DNA of 64,000 nucleotides from Polynucleobacter meluiroseus (GTDB lineage: Bacteria > Pseudomonadota > Gammaproteobacteria > Burkholderiales > Burkholderiaceae). Of this stretch, positions 35,449 to 43,036 are shown in pieces. The notes below the pieces were generated by a model that did no database searches, was not told where the DNA came from, and saw nothing but the letters and a program-made list of their open reading frames with translations. Location of the stretch: contig CAMCUP010000010.1 in NCBI GenBank assembly GCA_945878885.1, positions 1 to 64,000 on the forward strand, read 5' to 3'. The translations under genes were made by a program, and so were the position numbers. Each line of letters starts with the position of its first letter. Within the stretch, counting starts at the first letter, position 1.

Positions 35449-36036
35449 TTATGGTGCAGAGCTTGGGAAGTGGACATGATCAATATACTGTCCGGCTTGA
35501 TTGACTTTCACCAAGACCATATCTCCCACATTCACAACCTTGCCAGTAAATGCTTGAATATTCACGTGATGAGTAACTAAAATTAAGGGCGGCTGAGATT
35601 TTTTAGCAAGGGTATTTTTAATGAATGTTTCAAGCGCCTGTGTTTGGGTTTTTTCTAAAGCCATTTCATCAAAAAAAGAACCAAGTGACGCCTCAATTGT
35701 GACGGCGCCTTTTTTTAGTAATTTGGCAGTGTCAATGCAGCGGCACCAAGGGCTGGAAAATACTTGCGCTTTATCAATGCCTTGTTTACTTAGCCAAGCA
35801 CCAATTAGCTCAGATTGTTTGCGTCCTCGTTCGCCTAAATTGCGCTGGGTAGCGCATTGATTGAGTTTATAGCCCGGTGGGTCGCCTATTCCTGGGGCAT
35901 CGGCATGGCGCATCAACAGTACATGATGTCCATCATTCAGGTTATCTATTAGCGTCGCATAAGCGCTGATGCCAAATAGACAAAGATTTAGGCCAATAAA
36001 AAAAACTGTAAGCCTACGCCTGATAGGGTTATTCAT
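35449..36036 (-). CDS. Exported histidine phosphatase family protein
   Basis: 195 residues. A signal-anchor segment (~8-26) is followed by a histidine-phosphatase core: LLMRHADAPG with the nucleophile histidine (RHA rather than RHG), SSPWCRCIDTAKLL with the phosphate-binding Arg, and LVTHHVNIQAF with the second catalytic His. It should hydrolyse phosphoesters in the periplasm; the substrate is unknown. Several cysteines (CATQRN, WCRC) may form disulfides. Confidence 0.88.
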   Translation of the reverse strand: MNNPIRRRLTVFFIGLNLCLFGISAYATLIDNLNDGHHVLLMRHADAPGIGDPPGYKLNQCATQRNLGERGRKQSELIGAWLSKQGIDKAQVFSSPWCRCIDTAKLLKKGAVTIEASLGSFFDEMALEKTQTQALETFIKNTLAKKSQPPLILVTHHVNIQAFTGKVVNVGDMVLVKVNQAGQYIDHVHFPSSAP

Positions 36037-36161
36037 AGAAGATATAAAGGCTTCACAAGCTTGAATTAATTAATAGATAATATTGGATCTTAATAGAAAA
36101 TTTGATTATCGATTGCAACCTTGCATAGAAATACCTTTTAAAAATATATCTAGGAACTATT

Positions 36162-36392
36162 TTGCACGTGAATAAATTTATTTGCCTTAGCGCGATCTGC
36201 TTATTTACCTTAAGTGCTTGTGGTACATATGCACCCAATGTTGATATGGGCAATAAGGACCAAGGGTGTGTGCGTGAGTGCGATATGAACAATAATCTTT
36301 GCATGGAAAAAGCGACTGATTTGGTAGCACAAAATAGTTGTGCAATGAAGCGGCAAAATTGCATTAAGGCGTGCCCAACTGATAATTGTTAA
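36162..36392 (+). CDS. Small cysteine-rich lipoprotein
   Basis: 76 residues. A signal peptide ends in lipobox LSACG (Cys20). The mature part carries seven further cysteines, including two CxxxC pairs (CVREC and CIKAC) and a terminal Cys, a spacing like a disulfide-linked helical hairpin. The TTG at 36162 is taken as start because AGGA lies 6 nt upstream; GTG at 36168 is the alternative. I do not recognise a family. A longer minus-strand frame overlaps but lacks any support. Confidence 0.7.
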   Translation: MHVNKFICLSAICLFTLSACGTYAPNVDMGNKDQGCVRECDMNNNLCMEKATDLVAQNSCAMKRQNCIKACPTDNC

Positions 36393-36410
36393 TTGCTTGT
36401 AAAGCGCGAA

Positions 36411-37085
36411 CTAAGCAACTGCAAGTACTTTCTGTAAAAATAGAGAAATATCAGCTAGCTCAGTTGGATGAACCGAGTGTTCCATTGGGTAGGTTTGCCA
36501 ATTGACCTGGTAGCCATGTTGAATGAGTAAGGCATGAGAATCTTCACCCCGTTTTGGAATCACAACTGGATCCCAAATACCATGCGCCATAAAGATTGGG
36601 GTATTAAAGTTAGCTGCATGCCTGCTGCTTAAAAAATTTTCTGCAAGTGGCAGATAGCCAGACAAAGCCATGATGCCAGCAAGAGGATGGGGAAAATTAA
36701 GGCCCGTATAGAGTGCCATGGCACAACCTTGTGAAAACCCTGCAAGCACTATTTTGTTTGAGGGTATGCCCCGATTCATTTCTTGTTCAATGAGAGCGGC
36801 AATTGCGAGGGCTGATTTTTGAATGCCATTTACATCTTGGCGATTAGTTAAATCGGGTGCAGCTATGTCGTACCAAGCTGGCATTACGTAACCGCCATTA
36901 ATAGTTACCGGCATACTAGGTGCGCTAGGGAAAATAAAGCGAATTGGTAAGCAGCCAATTAAATCGAGTTGAGGTACGATTGAAGCAAAGTCATTACCAT
37001 CGGCACCTAGGCCATGTAGCCAAATGACTGCAGCCTGAGGATTTGGGGTAGTTTCAATTTCGATGCAAGGCAGTTGCGCGATCAT
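36411..37085 (-). CDS. Carboxylesterase/phospholipase family alpha/beta hydrolase
   Basis: 224 residues, the usual length for the EstB/YpfH-type cytoplasmic carboxylesterases. Motifs: VIWLHGLGADGNDF (oxyanion hole), nucleophile serine in LAGFSQGCAMAL, Asp in HGIWDPVV, and His in PMEHSVHP. It hydrolyses short acyl esters or lysophospholipids. It starts 13 nt downstream of the cytochrome c5-like stop and probably shares its transcript. Confidence 0.92.
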   Translation of the reverse strand: MIAQLPCIEIETTPNPQAAVIWLHGLGADGNDFASIVPQLDLIGCLPIRFIFPSAPSMPVTINGGYVMPAWYDIAAPDLTNRQDVNGIQKSALAIAALIEQEMNRGIPSNKIVLAGFSQGCAMALYTGLNFPHPLAGIMALSGYLPLAENFLSSRHAANFNTPIFMAHGIWDPVVIPKRGEDSHALLIQHGYQVNWQTYPMEHSVHPTELADISLFLQKVLAVA

Positions 37086-37098
37086 AAGTGCTCAGTAA

Positions 37099-37530
37099 CT
37101 ATGATTTTTTATTAGCAGCCTGAGCTTGTTTTTTAGCTAAGCGCTCATTGATGGTTTTTAGCATCGCCTGATCGGGATCCTGCCATTTTGCGCCTGCTTG
37201 ATTTGCTAAATAGACTACAGCGGCAGCAAATTCAGCGACAGTCAAATTCGCGTTACCTCCCCGAGCGGGCATTGCGCGAACGCCATAGTAGCCATCAGCG
37301 CTGATGTTGGCTTGGCCTTCTTTAATTAATTTACCCCATTGAGTTTTATTGCCTAATTTAGGGGCATTATTAATACCCGTGGTGTGACAAGCCGCGCAAA
37401 CTTGCTGATAAGTTTCAGCGCCAGTGGCTGCATGTACATTTGAACCCAAAGATAGTAATGCAAGGGTAATTACTAAGCTAAATAATGGGGAATAGATGCC
37501 GAGGGTATTGCTTGAGAGGGTTGATTTCAT
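37099..37530 (-). CDS. Cytochrome c5-like monoheme cytochrome c
   Basis: About 143 residues from ATG 37530 (the frame extends to a TTG at 37587). The signal peptide ends near SNVHAAT. The heme site CAACH is followed by KLGNKTQWGKLIKEG and the Met-ligand region VRAMPARGGNANLTVAE, which is the class I c5 pattern. It shuttles electrons in the periplasm to a terminal oxidase. A Lys/Ala-rich tail of ~30 residues follows the heme domain. It is divergent from a Bug gene. Confidence 0.92.
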   Translation of the reverse strand: MKSTLSSNTLGIYSPLFSLVITLALLSLGSNVHAATGAETYQQVCAACHTTGINNAPKLGNKTQWGKLIKEGQANISADGYYGVRAMPARGGNANLTVAEFAAAVVYLANQAGAKWQDPDQAMLKTINERLAKKQAQAANKKS

Positions 37531-37644
37531 GATAGTTTCTAATTTAAGCCAATGGAAAATTGTATAGTTGAAACTGCGATTCTGCAAAAACCCCTAAAAT
37601 AGCTTGCAATTGTTAATAAAGAGCTTAACTGAGGGATTTTAGTA

Positions 37645-38634
37645 ATGTGCAAAAAATCAAGTTTATTAGGTTTGTTGACAGCAGTTCTTGCCCCATCTTT
37701 AATGGTGCTCTTTAGTCCAATAACTTTAGCGCAGGAATTTCCTCCGAAAAAAACAGTAACCATGGTAGTGGGCTTTGCTGCAGGTGGAGCAGCCGACACG
37801 GGGGCACGCTTAATTGCTAAAAAGCTTGGTGAAAATATTGGTCAAACTGTACTGGTTGACAATAAGCCCGGGGCGGGCGGGAATATTGCGCATGCCACTG
37901 TTGCTAATGGCCCCGCCGATGGCTCAATGATTTTGTTAGGCTCAATTGGCCCCTTAACCATTGCACCGCATCTTATGAAGTTGCCTTATGATCCAGTCAA
38001 AGATTTGGCGCCATTAACGATGGGGATGAGTTTTCCTAATATATTGGTTGTGCCTTCGTCCTTAGGAGTGGGCTCCCTTAAAGAATATGTAGCTCTAGCG
38101 AAAAAAGAGCCAGGAAAATTAACTTATGCATCAACTGGCAATGGATCAGCTTCGCACTTGCAGGGTGAGTTATTCAATTTGCGTGCAGGCATCGATGTGG
38201 TGCATATTCCTTATAAAGGCGGTAACCCAGCCTTAGTTGATGTATTGGCTGGGCGAGTTTCTTCTTATTACGCTGCTTTAGCGTCTGCCTCGCCACATAT
38301 TAAGGCTGGTAAATTAATCCCTCTGGCTACAACAGGCGCGAAAAGAGCGCCCTTGTTTCCAAACGTACCAAGTATTGCTGAGTCTGGTTATCCTGGCTTT
38401 GATTCAACTAACTGGTATGCCTTTGTTGCACCAAGCAAGACACCAACAGTTTTATTAGATCGTTGGAATCTTGAAATTGTTAAAGTATTAAATGATAAAG
38501 AGGTGGCTGCTAGTCTAGTAGAGCATGGTTTAACGCCTAATCCCACGTCGCGTGATGAGCTCGCAAAATACATGGCAAAAGAATCAAGTGCATGGTCCAA
38601 GGTGATTAAAGATAAAGGCATTACCGCCGATTAG
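37645..38634 (+). CDS. Bug/TctC-family periplasmic solute-binding protein
   Basis: 329 residues with a signal peptide ending TLAQE. The signature VGFAAGGAADTGARLI and DNKPGAGGNIAHAT is followed by LGSIGPLTIAPHLMKLPYDP and HIPYKGGNPALVDVLAGRV. GAGG lies 8 nt before the ATG. This is the fourth Bug gene in the window. There is no catabolic gene beside it; the next gene starts the formate-dehydrogenase locus, so the ligand is unknown. Confidence 0.93.
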   Translation: MCKKSSLLGLLTAVLAPSLMVLFSPITLAQEFPPKKTVTMVVGFAAGGAADTGARLIAKKLGENIGQTVLVDNKPGAGGNIAHATVANGPADGSMILLGSIGPLTIAPHLMKLPYDPVKDLAPLTMGMSFPNILVVPSSLGVGSLKEYVALAKKEPGKLTYASTGNGSASHLQGELFNLRAGIDVVHIPYKGGNPALVDVLAGRVSSYYAALASASPHIKAGKLIPLATTGAKRAPLFPNVPSIAESGYPGFDSTNWYAFVAPSKTPTVLLDRWNLEIVKVLNDKEVAASLVEHGLTPNPTSRDELAKYMAKESSAWSKVIKDKGITAD

Positions 38635-38693
38635 TTTTTTGACTAATTAAAGAACGTCGACTTGAAGAAGGTCTACTAGGAAAGAGAGAATTG

Positions 38694-39239
38694 ATGCAAT
38701 TTGCAGTTGTCATGCGTAAACAAAAAATGATTAACCAATGGGTTAGTCATCGTTGGTTTCCCCAAGAGGTGATCCCAGATTTTGGGCAGTTTGGAACCGA
38801 TGCATTAGAAAATGCGCCGCAAAAAATAGTCGGCCGATTTTTAGAGCGCAATGATTTGGACGAGTCGTGGCTATTTACAGGTTTTAATTTAAATTTATTT
38901 GCTGATGAAGCTGAGGGCTATTACCTCAATATTTCAGCACAAAGCCCATGTTGGTTTGTGATGTGGCGTTTAGAAGAAGAGCCACAAGCATACTTAAATC
39001 ATCAATCACAAGAGTTTTTAGTTGCCAATGAAGCATTAGCAATTCCACATCGTATTTTAGTGAGTTACAACGAAGCAGCGCGGTTATTAGATGGCGGTGA
39101 AGCAGTTGATAATATTCCCATGAATACAGAGCAAATTGCTTGGCTTAAAGAGTATGTCGATGAAAAATATAAGCCTGAGCCAAAACGGCGCCAAAAGCCC
39201 GCATCCTTTAAGGGCGCAGTGCGCCCAGCGGGGGAATAA
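38694..39239 (+). CDS. DUF3305 protein of the formate dehydrogenase locus
   Basis: About 181 residues from ATG 38694, preceded by a purine-rich ribosome site (GGAAAGAGAG). It matches the DUF3305 pattern (VVMRKQKMINQWVSHRW and the ending around AKPEPKRR). Its function is unknown, but the family is found with DUF3306, a poly-iron-sulfur protein and formate dehydrogenases in Betaproteobacteria, as here. Its stop shares a base with the next ATG (TAATG), so translation is coupled. Confidence 0.82.
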   Translation: MQFAVVMRKQKMINQWVSHRWFPQEVIPDFGQFGTDALENAPQKIVGRFLERNDLDESWLFTGFNLNLFADEAEGYYLNISAQSPCWFVMWRLEEEPQAYLNHQSQEFLVANEALAIPHRILVSYNEAARLLDGGEAVDNIPMNTEQIAWLKEYVDEKYKPEPKRRQKPASFKGAVRPAGE

Positions 39240-39814
39240 TGGCAGATGGTTTTTTAAATCGCTGGTCGCAACGCAAGGCTGGTAAGGTAACACCTGAACC
39301 AGCGAATACATCTAATTCCAATGTTATTAAAACTGTTCCCGACTCAGTCGATGAGACTAAGCTCAATGTTGATCAGCAGAATATCGCTCCAACTCAAACT
39401 GCGGCCTTGCCGCAACTCACTTTGGACGATGTTGCAAAGCTTAACCATCAAGATGATTTTTCGGTCTTTATGCAAAGCGGGGTTGATCCTGATGTCAAGC
39501 GCGCAGCAATGAAAAAATTGTTTTCTGATCCTCGCTATAACATCATGGATGGTTTAGATATTTACATTGATGACTATTCCAAGCCAGACCCCATTCCTCC
39601 AGAAATGCTACGGCGCTTGGTACAGTCAAAGATGTTAAATCTCTTTAAAGCAGAAGATGATGAAAAGGAAAAGCTCAATGAAAGCGCCACAGAAAAAATT
39701 GCCCTAGAGACCCCTGATAATGAACCCTCTACTAGCTTGCCATTAGAGTCCAAGGTGGAGTTAACCGAGATTCAACCAATTAAACCACCGCTTGATCCCC
39801 AATTAAAAACGTAA
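39239..39814 (+). CDS. DUF3306 protein of the formate dehydrogenase locus
   Basis: 191 residues, soluble and charged, with FLNRWSQRKAGK at the N-terminus and DFSVFMQSGVDPDVKRAAMKK in the centre, both typical of DUF3306. A disordered acidic tail follows. It may be an assembly or regulatory factor for the formate dehydrogenase; no catalytic motif is visible. It is coupled to the DUF3305 gene and 9 nt from the iron-sulfur gene. Confidence 0.82.
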   Translation: MADGFLNRWSQRKAGKVTPEPANTSNSNVIKTVPDSVDETKLNVDQQNIAPTQTAALPQLTLDDVAKLNHQDDFSVFMQSGVDPDVKRAAMKKLFSDPRYNIMDGLDIYIDDYSKPDPIPPEMLRRLVQSKMLNLFKAEDDEKEKLNESATEKIALETPDNEPSTSLPLESKVELTEIQPIKPPLDPQLKT

Positions 39815-39823
39815 AAGTACCCT

Positions 39824-41932
39824 ATGACCAAGTTATTAGTCTGTGATTGCAACCGCACAATGCCGCTCGATGCCAAAGCATTAGGCGTTGCAATGCACAC
39901 CTCTTTATGTCGTCAAGAGGTCGGTCAATTTTTGACGGCGCTTGATGAGCCCGAGCCAATGATTGTGGCTTGTACGCAAGAACGGGCTTTATTTAGTGAG
40001 TTGGCAGAGCAATCAGCTAAGCCTTTAGGCGCGCCACTACGTTTTGTAAATATTCGCGAGCTAGCGGGCTGGACTCAAGAAGCGAAAAAATCAACCCCTA
40101 AAATTTTGGCCTTATTGGCTTTAGCTGAGTTGCCACAGGCTGATCCAGTTCCCGTAGTTGAGTTTCAAAGCCAAGGACGCCTCCTCATTATTGGTCCAGC
40201 TGAACAAGCATTACCTTGGGCTGAAAAATTAGGCGCGTCTCTTGATATCAGCGTTTTATCAACTGAAGCTGGCACACTGCCCTTGAGTCGCAATTTTCCA
40301 ATTTATAGTGGTGTAGTATCTAAATTAGACGGCTTTTTAGGTCAATTTACGGTTGCGTGGAATTTAATCAATCCAATTGATCCTGAAATGTGCACCCGCT
40401 GTGGCGCTTGTGTAAACGCTTGCCCGGAAGATGCAATTGACGCTTCTTTTCAAATTAATTTAGAGCGCTGTAAATCTCACCGTGCTTGTGTTACTGCGTG
40501 TGCCGGTATTGGGGCAATTCAGTTTGAACGTAGTGATACATTGCGTAGCGGTAAATTTGATTTAATTATGGATTTGCGAGCTATTCCTAGTATGCCGATG
40601 ACCCAGACTCCTCAAGGGTATTTAGCGCCTGGCGCCGACCCTTTTGAGCAATCATTAGCTGCTGCCAAACTGCTTGGTTTAGTAGGTGAATTTGAAAAGC
40701 CAAAATATTTCGTCTATAACGAAAAAATTTGTGCCCATGGACGTAATGGCGTTACAGGCTGTTCTGCCTGTATCGATGTTTGCTCAACTGCGGCAATTCA
40801 ATCTGTCTTCAAAAATGGTCAAGGTCAAGTAGCGGTTAATCCCAATTTATGTATGGGTTGTGGTGCTTGCTCAACCGTATGTCCTTCGGGCGCTATGCGC
40901 TACAACTATCCGAGCGTTCCATATCAGGGCCTACAATTAAAAGCACTTAGCAAAACTTATGCTACCGAGATTGCGCGGGTTAACTTAGCTGCTAGTGCAC
41001 CTACTTTGCTTTTGCATAGTCTTGGCGAAGGTTTACAGTTATTAGAAAATTTAGGTCGTTCAGCCCACTTACAGGCCAAGACCTATGAAGGTCTGCCGAG
41101 TTTTGTTTTGCCTTTAGGTATTGAAAATATTGCCTCAGCTGGAATTGATCTTTGGTTAGGTGCCTTAAGTTATGGCTTTGCTGAGGTAAAGATCCTCTTA
41201 ACTGGCAATGAAGATCCAGCATATTGTCAGGCTCTAGAACAGCAAGCTGCATTAGGTAATGCCATTTTGCAGGCCTATGGCTTAAATACGAATTCTGATG
41301 CAACTCGAATTAGCTTAATTGGGGCGCATGCTGTTAATGATTTGTTAACGGTGAGTGCGTCTTTTGGGTTGCTACGCAAACGGGGTGCATTGCCGGCTTT
41401 GGGCCCATCGGCTACTTTTGCCTTAAGCAATCAAAAACGGGAAACGCTTGAAGCTGTGCTGGCTTATTTTGAGAAGCAAGCGAAAACTTCGCTACCCTTG
41501 GATGGCGTAGTTTTGCCTAACCCCTCTTTATTCGGCGGTCTCGCCATCAATCAAGCGGCCTGTACTTTATGTATGTCTTGTGTGGGTAGTTGTCCAGAAG
41601 GTGCATTATTAGATAACCCCGATGAGCCAAAGTTGGCGTTTTTAGAAAAGCAATGTGTGCAATGCGGTTTATGCGTCCAAACCTGCCCTGAAAATGCCTT
41701 GCAATTATTGCCCCGCTTATTGAGTGTGGAGCAACGCAAACAAAAAGTCATCCTTAATGAAACCTCGCCCTTTCATTGCATTAGTTGTGGCAAAGCCTTT
41801 GGCACCTTAAAAATGGTTGAGTTAATGTTGGGAAAGCTTGGAACACACGAGGCATTTTCGGGTCCCGCAATGAATCGACTAAAAATGTGTAGTGACTGTA
41901 GGGTAGTCGATATGATGAAGGCTGATTCATGA
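39824..41932 (+). CDS. Multi-[4Fe-4S] protein of the formate dehydrogenase locus
   Basis: 702 residues. At least five ferredoxin-type clusters can be read: CTRCGACVNACPEDAI, CKSHRACVTAC, a CSACIDVC motif, CMGCGACSTVCP, then near the C-terminus CTLCMSCVGSCPEG and CVQCGLCVQTCPEN, with an extra CISCGKAF...CSDC pair at the end. There is no transmembrane segment, so it is cytoplasmic. It is likely to carry electrons or assist metal-cofactor assembly for the formate dehydrogenase downstream. It overlaps the TorD-like gene by 4 nt. It recurs in this gene order in related bacteria by memory only. Confidence 0.88.
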   Translation: MTKLLVCDCNRTMPLDAKALGVAMHTSLCRQEVGQFLTALDEPEPMIVACTQERALFSELAEQSAKPLGAPLRFVNIRELAGWTQEAKKSTPKILALLALAELPQADPVPVVEFQSQGRLLIIGPAEQALPWAEKLGASLDISVLSTEAGTLPLSRNFPIYSGVVSKLDGFLGQFTVAWNLINPIDPEMCTRCGACVNACPEDAIDASFQINLERCKSHRACVTACAGIGAIQFERSDTLRSGKFDLIMDLRAIPSMPMTQTPQGYLAPGADPFEQSLAAAKLLGLVGEFEKPKYFVYNEKICAHGRNGVTGCSACIDVCSTAAIQSVFKNGQGQVAVNPNLCMGCGACSTVCPSGAMRYNYPSVPYQGLQLKALSKTYATEIARVNLAASAPTLLLHSLGEGLQLLENLGRSAHLQAKTYEGLPSFVLPLGIENIASAGIDLWLGALSYGFAEVKILLTGNEDPAYCQALEQQAALGNAILQAYGLNTNSDATRISLIGAHAVNDLLTVSASFGLLRKRGALPALGPSATFALSNQKRETLEAVLAYFEKQAKTSLPLDGVVLPNPSLFGGLAINQAACTLCMSCVGSCPEGALLDNPDEPKLAFLEKQCVQCGLCVQTCPENALQLLPRLLSVEQRKQKVILNETSPFHCISCGKAFGTLKMVELMLGKLGTHEAFSGPAMNRLKMCSDCRVVDMMKADS

Positions 41933-42597
41933 GCCAAGAACCCCAAAAAGCAGAAGGAGAAAAAGTATCGGGGGAAAAGGCCGAGGTCACGCCAGCAACA
42001 GTGGGCGAGATTGGTCTGGCCGAAGACCTAGCACGTGCAGACCTCTATGGCCTATTAGCAGCTTTGCTGCATCGGCCGCCAGCTCAAGATTTATTGGATC
42101 GTATTGCGGCGTCTTCAACAGCAGCAGATGATTTAACTGCTTTAGCTAGCGTATGGCTAAATTTAGTGACCTTGACCAAAAATAGCCAAGAGGGTGATTG
42201 GCGAAAAGAATATGATGCCAATTTTGTTGGGGTTGGAAGACCTAATGTGTTCCTCAATGGTTCTTATTTCATGGCGGGACATTTAAATGAAAAACCCTTA
42301 GTAGAGGTGCGCAGAGCCTTACAAAATTTTGGGCTAGAGGCTTCCGATAGTGTTTCTGAGACGGAGGATCACCTTGCTGCCTTATGTGAAGTCATGCGCT
42401 ATTTAATTGCCGGAGATGATGTTGCGGTTTCTAATCTGACGAATCAGAAAATATTCTTTAATACCCATATACGATCTTGGTATGAAGATTGTTGCGATGC
42501 AATAGAAAACTCTCCAGAGACCCATTTTTATTTACCAGTAGCTCTTTTAATCCGAGAATTTTTTGCGATAGAGGCCCAAGGCTTTGACATGCTGTGA
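41929..42597 (+). CDS. TorD/DmsD-type molecular chaperone
   Basis: 222 residues, all helical. Hallmarks are RADLYGLLAALLHRPP near the start and the central FVGVGRPNVFLNGSYFMAG. Such chaperones bind the Tat signal of a molybdo- or tungstoenzyme and keep it from export until the cofactor is loaded. Here the client is most likely the catalytic subunit at 43037. It overlaps the iron-sulfur gene by 4 nt (ATGA), the last gene of that block before a 156-nt gap. Confidence 0.9.
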   Translation: MSQEPQKAEGEKVSGEKAEVTPATVGEIGLAEDLARADLYGLLAALLHRPPAQDLLDRIAASSTAADDLTALASVWLNLVTLTKNSQEGDWRKEYDANFVGVGRPNVFLNGSYFMAGHLNEKPLVEVRRALQNFGLEASDSVSETEDHLAALCEVMRYLIAGDDVAVSNLTNQKIFFNTHIRSWYEDCCDAIENSPETHFYLPVALLIREFFAIEAQGFDML

Positions 42598-42610
42598 TTG
42601 TAAAAATTAA

Positions 42611-42640
42611 TTGACAGAAGTTCATACCTTTTTCCATACT
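42611..42640 (+). promoter_or_regulatory. Candidate sigma-70 promoter for the fdh operon
   Basis: TTGACA (perfect -35) at 42611-42616, an 18-nt spacer, then CATACT (4 of 6 to TATAAT) at 42635-42640. It lies in the 156-nt gap before the Tat-signal protein and formate dehydrogenase subunits, and is the best-scoring promoter-like pair I could see there. It would allow the catalytic genes to be expressed apart from the upstream block. Confidence 0.5.
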
Positions 42641-42753
42641 TAAAAAATGATTAGGGTTTACGCTTACTTCAAGTTCTTATACGCAAAAAAGCAATTAGCA
42701 TTACACTTATTTCGTAATATTCATTTTTGCATTTACATTAGATTGGACGATCT

Positions 42754-42984
42754 ATGAAAGACAAATCAATTCTCGCTGTAGACGCTGCTCAACTCACATC
42801 GAAACCATCGCGTCGAACATTTTTTCTTACTGCAGGAGTTGCTGCAGGGGCAGCTGCGGTTGTATCGCAAACTCCTTTAGGTCAAGCAGTGATTCAAGAA
42901 GTTGGCAGCGCAATTAGCCCCAAAGCAGATGGCTACCAGTTATCAGCCCATATTAAAAAGTACTATGAAACAACGTTAATTTAA
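42754..42984 (+). CDS. Formate-dehydrogenase-region Tat-signal protein
   Basis: 76 residues. A twin-arginine signal (PSRRTFFLTAGVAAGAAAVV) is followed by a short mature part ending YQLSAHIKKYYETTLI; this matches the small 'formate dehydrogenase region Tat target' family found just before catalytic subunits. The role is unknown; it may be a structural subunit or an assembly partner on the periplasmic side. It starts the operon, 52 nt before the catalytic gene. Confidence 0.87.
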   Translation: MKDKSILAVDAAQLTSKPSRRTFFLTAGVAAGAAAVVSQTPLGQAVIQEVGSAISPKADGYQLSAHIKKYYETTLI

Positions 42985-43036
42985 GAATTTAAATCTTTAC
43001 ATAATCAATCTATAAGAATTCTTTCTGGAGTAGCAC

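Noticed and set aside
36053..36364. 103-aa minus-strand frame overlapping the cysteine-rich lipoprotein
   Set aside because: It runs antisense through a gene with a clear lipobox and ribosome site, and its own protein shows no domain or signal pattern.
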